A stretch of 9,318 nt of DNA from an uncultured Rickettsiales bacterium (GTDB lineage Bacteria > Pseudomonadota > Alphaproteobacteria > Rs-D84): NCBI GenBank assembly GCA_900549365.1, contig UROD01000026.1:1-9318 (forward strand), in the 5' to 3' direction. The position numbers and the translations under genes were made by a program. The notes beneath the pieces were generated by a model that worked only from the letters and a program-made list of their open reading frames with translations, did not search any database and had not been told where the DNA came from. This document shows, piece by piece, positions 1 through 5,279 of this stretch; positions within the stretch are counted from its first letter, which is position 1; the number at the start of each line of letters is the position of its first letter.

Positions 1-1344
1 GGACGAAACCGCAACAATCTGGCTGGCTGGAATGCCGTATTTAATCAGCATTTTCTGAACCGCCTCTGCACGACGACCGCCCAACGCATAGTTATAATCC
101 TTGCTGCCCATTGTGTCGGTATGTCCAACCACAGATACCTTGATATTCTTGTTATTCTGGGTTGCATCCGCCAATTTACGGATTAAATCCTGATATTCCG
201 GTTTGATTGTCGCCTTGTTAAAATCAAAGCGGATTTCAAACACCTCTTCCATTACGTGTTGTTTGGGTTCCAGCGGAATCTGCTGAACCTTGATGATTGT
301 CTTTTCATTTGTTGCCGCCTGAATTTGATCCAAGCGCGCATTGATTGCCGCCAATTCTGCGCGCATAGCCATCATCATGTTGATAAATTCTTGGCGTGAC
401 ACCAATTCATCACCAATTTGTGGAATTTCTTGGGCTGCCGGCTGCTGAACACAATCTGCATTGTTCACGTCATTGCCACAATCAGCCGCCAAAACCGCGG
501 TGTTGTTGCTGTTAGACATACTCTTGTCGCCACCGTAAATATTCTGGTTAAATACCACTGGTTGGACCGGCACAGGGTTTATCAAGTGCTTTGGAACATT
601 TACATTGTTAACGATAATGACCCCTTCGCGGGCACGCCCCGCGCCATTTACCGCACGCAGTGAACGTGTGTCGGGATAATAATCGGTTGGAACATTGCTG
701 GCATTTGTAATGCGCGATTTAACCGCAACCGTTTCAGACGCGGTTGTTGTTGCAACAGCAGAATTTTGCTGTTTAGTGTTTACAATTTTGCCACCCTGAC
801 AATCGCGCAACGCGGTCAGCGTACGCTGAAAACGATCACGACATTCGCGCGCTGTGCCATCTTGGCCACTGGCCGCCGCCGACAGCCAGCAATCAAATTT
901 CGCCTGCGCTTCGGCCGCCAACTGTGGATTCGTTGTGGTTGCATCATTTTTGAATTGTTCAATCAAATCATTATACGCCGCAGATAATTCAAACGCGGTC
1001 TGTTGATCTGCGACCGGCCAATTATCCAGTGTTTCTGGGAATGGCACTTCGCCACTGAATGCCGCCACGGCCTTTTGTGCGAACAATTCGCCCATTTCAG
1101 AATACCCGCTGGTGCGTGCATTATAAATAGCATAAGAACGATAATTCATCGCCAACTGATTCAAAAAGGAATCCTGATGTGGTGCGGAATAAACATCCAA
1201 CTGTTCCACATAGTCAACCGTCGGTGTGTCAATAGGTGCATAATCGTCATTCTTTTGACCCGCACACGCCGCCAGCGCAACGACAGACGCCGCCATCATT
1301 ATGCGTGATATAATCCATGTTGATACACAAGATTTATTTTTCAT
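1..1344 (-). CDS. OmpA-family peptidoglycan-binding lipoprotein (3' end outside window)
   Basis: The frame is open for 448 codons from the ATG at 1344 to the window edge, so the C-terminus is missing. Residues 1-27 form a lipoprotein signal with lipobox L24-A-A-C27, predicting lipidation at C27. Residues about 28-300 are a low-similarity periplasmic region with several cysteines and an Asn/Val-rich stretch. Residues about 310-345 look like a short coiled coil (VSRQEF...MRAELAAINARLDQI). From about residue 364 an OmpA-like domain begins (FEIRFDFNKATIKPEYQDL). It has HTDTMGS with D410 and the later RRAEAV with R425. These match the Asp/Arg pair, 15 residues apart, that binds diaminopimelate in OmpA and Pal. 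The inferred role is tethering the outer membrane to peptidoglycan. It is not clearly Pal, because the region before the domain is far longer than in Pal. Start choice is supported by AAAGGAA 6 bases upstream and by the signal peptide. It has its own promoter and appears to begin a transcript running leftward. Confidence 0.9.
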   Translation of the reverse strand, partial: MKNKSCVSTWIISRIMMAASVVALAACAGQKNDDYAPIDTPTVDYVEQLDVYSAPHQDSFLNQLAMNYRSYAIYNARTSGYSEMGELFAQKAVAAFSGEVPFPETLDNWPVADQQTAFELSAAYNDLIEQFKNDATTTNPQLAAEAQAKFDCWLSAAASGQDGTARECRDRFQRTLTALRDCQGGKIVNTKQQNSAVATTTASETVAVKSRITNASNVPTDYYPDTRSLRAVNGAGRAREGVIIVNNVNVPKHLINPVPVQPVVFNQNIYGGDKSMSNSNNTAVLAADCGNDVNNADCVQQPAAQEIPQIGDELVSRQEFINMMMAMRAELAAINARLDQIQAATNEKTIIKVQQIPLEPKQHVMEEVFEIRFDFNKATIKPEYQDLIRKLADATQNNKNIKVSVVGHTDTMGSKDYNYALGGRRAEAVQKMLIKYGIPASQIVAVSS

Positions 1345-1350
1345 GAAAAA

Positions 1351-1400
1351 TTCCTTTCTATAATCCAGCATATTATACGATTTTTCACCATATGAGTAAA
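1351..1400 (-). promoter_or_regulatory. Promoter and ribosome binding site of the OmpA-type lipoprotein gene
   Basis: On the minus strand, TTTACT (1400-1395) and TATAAT (1377-1372) are separated by 17 bases, a good sigma-70-type arrangement. Transcription would start near 1365. A strong Shine-Dalgarno sequence, AAAGGAA (1357-1351), lies 6 bases before the ATG. The 5' leader would be only about 20 bases. Confidence 0.65.
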
Positions 1401-1402
1401 GC

Positions 1403-1434
1403 AAAAAAACAGTCCCACGCGGGGGACTGTTTTT
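1403..1434 (-). terminator. Rho-independent terminator of the 1433-2224 gene
   Basis: A perfect 12-bp stem (arm AAAAACAGTCCC at 1405-1416, partner at 1423-1434) encloses a 6-base loop. It is followed on the minus strand by a run of seven T (1409-1403). The stem overlaps the last bases of the TAA stop codon at 1435-1433, so there is no 3' untranslated spacer. The other strand also reads into T-rich sequence, so it could work both ways, but no plus-strand gene ends here. Confidence 0.9.
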
Positions 1435-2224
1435 ATTTATCTGCAAATTGCGATACGATTGCGCCCAACGATGACATTCCGCCGCCACTGCTGAGTCCGC
1501 TGACCGTTTCCATAATTGAACTGGTATTTGTTTTCTGCCCCAGACCGCCAACTGTGCTGGTCAAAAATTCGCCCCACATCGCACGCTTTTTCGCCGACAG
1601 ACGCGAATTGCTGCAATTTTCAATTTTCGACATCAACTTTATCGCCATTGTCGCCTCTGTCTTGGTGTAATCACTCTCGGAAAAATCAATCAAATTAAAA
1701 ATATCGTAAATATCAGAAACCGTCTTTTTATTCTTGCATGCCTGTGACCCGTCATCGCAATACGATGCAACCGATGCCTTTGGGAACAGATACCAAACCG
1801 TATTCTTGTCACCAGACGAGCCAAAATTATCATAACATATCAAATCGCCGTCGTCGCCATTCAGCGTCGTGCGCACCGCCATTTGATAACCCGTACCCCC
1901 TGGGCACGGTATACGCCCCAGTGCGCGTTTGGCGTCATCAGATGTCATTTCGCCAACCTTGGCCCACTCTTTCATTGTGTTGTTCACAAACGTGATTTCT
2001 TGGGACGTGGGAATGCATTCTTGGGTTAATTCACGTTGTTTTGCATTCAGTTGCTGAACCCCGCTGACCAAACCCAACACGGTTGGCACCAAACTGGCCC
2101 CTGTATCCTGAACAGATGCGGCCTGTGTTGCAACGGGTGCGGCCTTTTTAATAGTAACCGCAGCCGGCGCAGACGACACCGCACAGGAAATCATACACAT
2201 AAAAATCAGCAGTTTTTTATTCAT
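1433..2224 (-). CDS. Exported protein of unknown function, Gly/Ser-rich C-terminus
   Basis: I do not recognise this family. From the ATG at 2224 it encodes 263 residues. The N-terminus is a Sec signal peptide: two lysines, a hydrophobic core (LLIFMCMISCAV) and an SSAPAA cleavage region around residues 19-22. The mature part has six cysteines (QEC, IPCPGG, LICYD, SYCDD, QAC, ENC), enough for three disulfides. There is an aromatic/Gly middle region and a Gly/Ser-rich tail (LSSGGGMSSLG). No membrane segment follows the signal, so it is probably periplasmic or secreted. An in-frame ATG at 2239 would add five residues, but it lies inside the best -10 box (TATAAT, 2243-2238) and has no ribosome binding site, so I prefer 2224. 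Its own promoter and terminator make it monocistronic. It is divergent from lptC, but nothing in the sequence links it to lipopolysaccharide transport. Confidence 0.85.
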   Translation of the reverse strand: MNKKLLIFMCMISCAVSSAPAAVTIKKAAPVATQAASVQDTGASLVPTVLGLVSGVQQLNAKQRELTQECIPTSQEITFVNNTMKEWAKVGEMTSDDAKRALGRIPCPGGTGYQMAVRTTLNGDDGDLICYDNFGSSGDKNTVWYLFPKASVASYCDDGSQACKNKKTVSDIYDIFNLIDFSESDYTKTEATMAIKLMSKIENCSNSRLSAKKRAMWGEFLTSTVGGLGQKTNTSSIMETVSGLSSGGGMSSLGAIVSQFADK

Positions 2225-2237
2225 CTCTCGTATTCGC

Positions 2238-2266
2238 ATTATAACACAAAAAAATTATTGAATAAA
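2238..2266 (-). promoter_or_regulatory. Promoter of the 1433-2224 gene (extended -10)
   Basis: On the minus strand a perfect TATAAT (2243-2238) is preceded by TGT, giving an extended -10 (TGnTATAAT). The -35 at 17-base spacing is weak (TTTATT, 2266-2261). The predicted start near 2231 leaves a leader of about 7 bases before the ATG at 2224. That leader holds GAGAG directly against the ATG, which is too close for a classical Shine-Dalgarno. Confidence 0.55.
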
Positions 2267-2274
2267 TATAAAAA

Positions 2275-2790
2275 TTGCTTTTTGTGTTCGGGCGCGCTAA
2301 ACTGAACCCTGTGCAAGGCGATAGACGTAGTTTTATTATATTTACCAAACACAGACGATTACAGCGTCTGTGGCAGTTTTTCTTTACCGGTTGGGGTTTG
2401 GTGATGGTGGCGGCATTGGTCGCAGGATCATTGTTTACCAAGCAATTATTGTGGACGCCCATTACCGCAATCAATATGACAGACATCGTCAGCAATCAAT
2501 TCAAAATGTCAAATGCTGTTTTTGCCGGCACTGATGCGAATGGCGAACCGTTCAAAATTCGCGCGGCATCTGGTCGTCAGGAATACGGTAAACCCGACAT
2601 TATATTCTTGGAATCCGTATCTGGTACTGTTGTCCGCAAAAATGGCGACACAAAAATAACCGACAACATTCGTGCCAAAACAGGAAAATATAATCGACGC
2701 AACAAAACCGTTACACTGATGGGCAATGTCCGCATTGATTCCAGCAACGGCGACAAAATTTTAACAGACGAATTGGTGGTAAAATTATGA
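2275..2790 (+). CDS. lptC: LptC-like lipopolysaccharide transport protein
   Basis: LptC is the inner-membrane-anchored bridge protein that receives lipopolysaccharide from LptB2FG and passes it to LptA in the periplasm. Taking the TTG at 2275 as start gives 171 residues. A basic stretch (KHRRLQRLW, about 25-33) precedes one transmembrane helix (about 39-56, GWGLVMVAALVAGSLF). A periplasmic beta-rich domain typical of LptC/YrbK follows: GTDANGEPFKIRAASG, then IRAKTGKYNRRNKTVTLMGNV, ending in GDKILTDELVVKL. The single N-terminal anchor distinguishes it from LptA. There is no ATG near the N-terminus: TTG 2275, GTG 2284 and GTG 2311 are all in frame, none has a clear ribosome binding site, and a stop lies at 2269. 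A TATAAA at 2267-2272 would put transcription start near 2279 and favour one of the GTGs. The TGA stop overlaps the lptB ATG by four bases. No lptA lies between them. Confidence 0.85.
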   Translation: MLFVFGRAKLNPVQGDRRSFIIFTKHRRLQRLWQFFFTGWGLVMVAALVAGSLFTKQLLWTPITAINMTDIVSNQFKMSNAVFAGTDANGEPFKIRAASGRQEYGKPDIIFLESVSGTVVRKNGDTKITDNIRAKTGKYNRRNKTVTLMGNVRIDSSNGDKILTDELVVKL

Positions 2791-3515
2791 AACAATCCGT
2801 ATTACGTATTGAACACTTGTCTAAAACATACGGCAAACGTATGGTCATTCGCGACATTTCCATGATTGCGCGTCAGGGCGAATCGGTCGGACTGTTGGGG
2901 CCAAATGGCGCGGGAAAAACCACGGCGTTTTACTGCATCACGGGCCAGTTGGCGGCGACCGGCGGTCAAATTTTCCTAAATTCTCAGGACATAACCCACC
3001 TGCCGTTTTATCAACGCGCACGTCTGCATATCGGCTATCTGCCACAGGAAAACAGTGTTTTTCGTGGTCTAACCGTTGAACAAAATATTCTGTCTATTTT
3101 AGAGGTGGTTGAACCCAACCGCAAAAAACGTCATCAAAAACTGGACGCATTATTGGACGAATTTTCTATATCATCTTTGCGGCACAGTCCGGCAACCGCC
3201 CTGTCGGGGGGTGAACGTCGCCGTGTTGAAATTGCGCGCGCGTTGGCAAACGACCCTAAATTTATCTTGCTGGACGAACCATTCGCTGGTATTGACCCTA
3301 TTGCGGTGAATGAAATTAGAACATTGGTGTCCCAACTAAAAAATCGCGGTCTGGGCGTGATTATCACCGACCACAACGTACGCGAAACACTGGGGATTAC
3401 CGACCGCAGTTATGTATTGCATGATGGAAAAATCCTGAAACACGGTACAACCGATGAAATTATTCAGGACGAAATGGTAAAAAAAGTATATTTGGGCGAA
3501 GATTTTACAATGTAA
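2787..3515 (+). CDS. lptB: LptB, ATPase of the lipopolysaccharide export ABC transporter
   Basis: LptB is the cytoplasmic ATPase that, as a dimer with LptF and LptG, drives lipopolysaccharide extraction from the inner membrane. The 242 residues match the family's usual length. All ABC motifs are intact: Walker A GPNGAGKTT (38-46), Q-loop Q87 in YLPQENSVF, signature LSGGERRRVEIARAL (139-153), Walker B FILLDEP with catalytic E164, D-loop GIDP and H-loop H196 (ITDHNVRETL). The YLPQ...VFRGLTVEQNI stretch is typical of LptB rather than of LivG/LivF relatives, and the aromatic residue in VFRGLT corresponds to the region of E. coli LptB that contacts LptF/G. The ATG overlaps the lptC stop (ATGA), so translation is probably coupled. 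The run ends in a strong terminator 8 bases past the stop, so the rpoN and hpf genes that often follow lptB in proteobacteria are not cotranscribed here. Confidence 0.97.
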   Translation: MKQSVLRIEHLSKTYGKRMVIRDISMIARQGESVGLLGPNGAGKTTAFYCITGQLAATGGQIFLNSQDITHLPFYQRARLHIGYLPQENSVFRGLTVEQNILSILEVVEPNRKKRHQKLDALLDEFSISSLRHSPATALSGGERRRVEIARALANDPKFILLDEPFAGIDPIAVNEIRTLVSQLKNRGLGVIITDHNVRETLGITDRSYVLHDGKILKHGTTDEIIQDEMVKKVYLGEDFTM

Positions 3516-3522
3516 GACAAAT

Positions 3523-3551
3523 AAAAAACACCGCCAAAGGCGGTGTTTTTT
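3523..3551. terminator. Bidirectional Rho-independent terminator between lptB and carD
   Basis: A perfect 13-bp inverted repeat (AAAAAACACCGCC at 3523-3535, partner GGCGGTGTTTTTT at 3539-3551) flanks an AAA loop. Each strand presents a GC-rich stem followed by a run of six T. It lies between the convergent stops of lptB (3513-3515) and carD (3559-3557), so one hairpin should end both transcripts. Confidence 0.95.
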
Positions 3552-3556
3552 ATTAT

Positions 3557-4123
3557 CTATTCGGACTCGTCATCTATATCTTCTTCGTCATCATCGGCCT
3601 CAACAGCATTCAGGTCAATTTCCTTTGGCACGCCCAGAATATTTTCTATCTTGTCTGAGGCGGCATCCAAATCAATCTTGTGCAGGACGGCAAATTCCTG
3701 TGCCATACGTTCCAGCGCACGCAAGTACAACTGGCGCGCAGAAAACGTCATTGTGTCCGCCGCACTGCGACGTTGCAGATCACGTACAACCTCTGCCAAT
3801 TTCATTGGATCGCCAGAATTGATGTTTTCTTCGTATTGTGCTGCGCGACGCGCCCAAATCATACGCTTTGCACCGGCCTTGCCCTTGGCAGACGCGATTG
3901 CTTCGTCCATCTTTTTAGCGGTTGTCAATGGACGCAAACCAGAAATCTCTGCCCGTTCAACTGGCACGCGCAATGTCATATGATTGCGTTCAAATTCAAT
4001 GACCAGCATTTTTATCTTTTGGTCGCCAACTGTCTGTTCTTCGGTACGAACCAACTTGCCCACGCCCTGCGTAGGATACACAACATATTGACCGGCCTTA
4101 AAATCTAATTTTTTACTTGGCAT
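3557..4123 (-). CDS. carD: CarD/CdnL-family RNA polymerase-binding transcription regulator
   Basis: CarD-family proteins bind the RNA polymerase beta subunit and the upstream edge of the transcription bubble and stabilise open complexes, notably at rRNA and housekeeping promoters. The 188 residues show a Tudor-like polymerase-interaction domain at about 7-66 (FKAGQYVVYPTQGVGKLV, then MLVIEFERNHMTLRVPVERAEISGLRPL). A helical DNA-binding domain follows at about 68-165. It contains W90 in the segment MIWARRAAQYEENINSGDP, matching the tryptophan that wedges at the -10 edge in mycobacterial CarD. The protein ends in an acidic tail (EADDDEEDIDDESE). Start is supported by AAAGGG 8 bases upstream. 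It is monocistronic, with its own promoter and the shared terminator at 3523-3551. The start of the family domain within ten residues of the N-terminus argues against a different start. Confidence 0.95.
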   Translation of the reverse strand: MPSKKLDFKAGQYVVYPTQGVGKLVRTEEQTVGDQKIKMLVIEFERNHMTLRVPVERAEISGLRPLTTAKKMDEAIASAKGKAGAKRMIWARRAAQYEENINSGDPMKLAEVVRDLQRRSAADTMTFSARQLYLRALERMAQEFAVLHKIDLDAASDKIENILGVPKEIDLNAVEADDDEEDIDDESE

Positions 4124-4164
4124 AATAAAAACCCTTTGCGGTTGCCATCCTCTCTGTACAGCGC

Positions 4165-4193
4165 ATTATATCATAAAAAAACCAAAAAAACAA
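4165..4193 (-). promoter_or_regulatory. carD promoter (extended -10, A-tract upstream region)
   Basis: On the minus strand TTGTTT (4193-4188) and a perfect TATAAT (4170-4165) are 17 bases apart. TGA precedes the -10, so it is also an extended -10. Transcription start is predicted near 4157, giving a leader of about 34 bases. Three 7-base A-tracts at 4175-4181, 4184-4190 and 4204-4210 lie in and above the promoter. The outermost lies just upstream of the -35, where an UP element would be, and is also the T-run of the neighbouring terminator. Confidence 0.75.
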
Positions 4194-4203
4194 ATAATTG
4201 ACG

Positions 4204-4231
4204 AAAAAAATAAACGCCCCATATGGGGCGT
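4204..4231 (-). terminator. Rho-independent terminator of the cysteine-rich exported protein gene
   Basis: A perfect 18-bp palindrome (4214-4231, ACGCCCCATATGGGGCGT) starts 4 bases after the TAA stop at 4238-4236. On the minus strand it is followed by TTTATTTTTTT. The same T-rich run forms part of the upstream region of the carD promoter. Confidence 0.88.
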
Positions 4232-4235
4232 ATTC

Positions 4236-4784
4236 TTATCGCAGTACACCACGACGCAACGTTGGTCCACGCCGTACCGCAGATTCACGCGTTCCCGCCG
4301 TTGTATCCACAGACATTGTACATACCCATTCGCCGTTCTGTAAAATTGCAATCTGGTTATCTGGGCATTCTGGTTTTTCCAAACGCCATGCAAAGCAACT
4401 GCCCTTTTGATATGACTGGTACGTTGCATTGTCCGCGCCATCACGGGTGTACGCGCCATATTCAGGGTTCCAAATACCTGCGGCCTCGCCCCCGCACCAT
4501 TTACGCGCACCAAAGCAATCAATACAATTACCATCTTTGTCACAAATCTGTTCAGGTACCGATGTGGCGACATAGCCGCTGTTTGCGGACTTGCCATCCC
4601 CCATCATTTTGCCTGTTTCCAAATCACGACACCATAATTTCTCGCACTCTTGGGTTTTAACGCCATCGGTTGTGGTTGTACGCGATGACAGCACATATCC
4701 CGCGCCACACGACGTGAACTTTGCCGCATCAGCCGCAAAAACTACACCCAACACCATCAAAAACGAAAAAATCAGTTTTTTCAT
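4236..4784 (-). CDS. Small secreted protein of unknown function with ten cysteines
   Basis: I do not recognise this family. The 182 residues start with a Sec signal peptide (MKKLIFSFLMVLGVVFAADAA, cleavage near residue 21). The mature protein has ten cysteines (26, 47, 52, 81, 87, 90, 97, 130, 140, 155), an even number that suggests disulfides in the periplasm or outside the cell. The spacing ICDKDGNCIDC and WCGGEAAG in the middle is distinctive, and the protein is rich in Gly, Tyr and Trp. The last 17 residues form a basic tail with six arginines (RESAVRRGPTLRRGVLR) and no cysteine. There is no lipobox and no further membrane helix. Start is supported by AGAGAG 8 bases upstream and by the signal peptide. 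It lies just downstream of bamE on the same strand, with its own promoter in the 61-base gap. No terminator is visible after bamE, so read-through from the nifJ-bamE transcript is possible. Confidence 0.85.
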   Translation of the reverse strand: MKKLIFSFLMVLGVVFAADAAKFTSCGAGYVLSSRTTTTDGVKTQECEKLWCRDLETGKMMGDGKSANSGYVATSVPEQICDKDGNCIDCFGARKWCGGEAAGIWNPEYGAYTRDGADNATYQSYQKGSCFAWRLEKPECPDNQIAILQNGEWVCTMSVDTTAGTRESAVRRGPTLRRGVLR

Positions 4785-4808
4785 ATCTGTTTCTCTCTTG
4801 TCCCAATC

Positions 4809-4837
4809 ATTTTACACGATTTCACAGTAAAATCCAA
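4809..4837 (-). promoter_or_regulatory. Promoter of the cysteine-rich protein gene, with inverted repeat
   Basis: On the minus strand TTGGAT (4837-4832) and TAAAAT (4814-4809) are 17 bases apart, with predicted start near 4801. The 7-base arms ATTTTAC (4809-4815) and GTAAAAT (4827-4833) form an inverted repeat with an 11-base spacer. One arm covers the -10 and the other touches the -35, a placement suited to a repressor site. Confidence 0.6.
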
Positions 4838-4845
4838 ATTGTTTT

Positions 4846-5274
4846 TTACTGGCCCAAGCCCGCTGGGGTAAATCGGCCAATATTGTTAAACAATTCTTGC
4901 AGCGCATTCAGTTCAATCGCTGCGGGGATTTCTGTTTCACCATCGGCAATCATAACGTTTGGCAAATCTGCATCGCGCAAGACCTGTGTTTTAACAACGC
5001 GGTCACCACGCACCCACGCCAACAAGACGGTCTTGTTATCATACGTCTTGGGCAATGGCCCGCGATAGTTTTCGTCCGCGCAATAATACACCCACACATC
5101 ATCGCCATAGATTGTTTTAACCTGTGGCGCGCCAATTTTATCTTGCAATTGTGCAGTTGTTTTTATTTCAGATACCGTCGCATCTAAATCAGGCGGGAAA
5201 ACATACCCACGATGTTTGGTCTGGAAAGTGCACCCAGTCAATGCGATTAAACACATCACAATTATTTTTCTCAT
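4846..5274 (-). CDS. bamE: BamE/OmlA (SmpA-family) outer membrane assembly lipoprotein
   Basis: BamE is an accessory lipoprotein of the BAM complex, which folds beta-barrel proteins into the outer membrane. The 142 residues begin with a short lipoprotein signal ending in lipobox L12-T-G-C15. The mature part follows the SmpA/OmlA pattern: RGYVFPPDLDATVSEIKT near the start, a helical TTAQLQDKIGAPQVKTIYGDDVWVYY segment (the 'LG.P......W.Y' signature), then a strand NKTVLLAWVRGDRVVK. The C-terminal ALQELFNNIGRF resembles the extension of alphaproteobacterial BamE proteins and is missing from the shorter E. coli protein. Identification is from motif memory, not a search. The ATG lies 5 bases after the nifJ stop, and its ribosome binding site GAGGGG (5288-5283) is embedded in the last two nifJ codons. 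The two genes are therefore very probably cotranscribed and coupled in translation. Confidence 0.82.
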   Translation of the reverse strand: MRKIIVMCLIALTGCTFQTKHRGYVFPPDLDATVSEIKTTAQLQDKIGAPQVKTIYGDDVWVYYCADENYRGPLPKTYDNKTVLLAWVRGDRVVKTQVLRDADLPNVMIADGETEIPAAIELNALQELFNNIGRFTPAGLGQ

Positions 5275-5279
5275 ATTAT

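Noticed and set aside
2237..2239. Upstream ATG for the exported protein at 2239
   Set aside because: It falls inside the best -10 box (TATAAT, 2243-2238) and would not be transcribed from that promoter. It has no ribosome binding site, and the ATG at 2224 already gives a typical signal peptide.
2217..2495. Minus-strand 92-codon frame covering the lptC start
   Set aside because: It overlaps both lptC and the start of the exported protein gene, lacks a ribosome binding site and shows no family features.
4113..4148. Possible 11-codon leader peptide (MATAKGFYYAK) before carD
   Set aside because: The purine-rich GAGAGG directly touches its ATG, too close to work as a Shine-Dalgarno, and the peptide has no codon run or hairpin suggesting attenuation. 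Coincidence is more likely, so it is mentioned only with the shared leader motif.
4166..4597. 143-codon minus-strand frame overlapping the cysteine-rich protein gene
   Set aside because: It is out of frame with a gene that has a good signal peptide, promoter and terminator, and it would run through that terminator and into the carD promoter.
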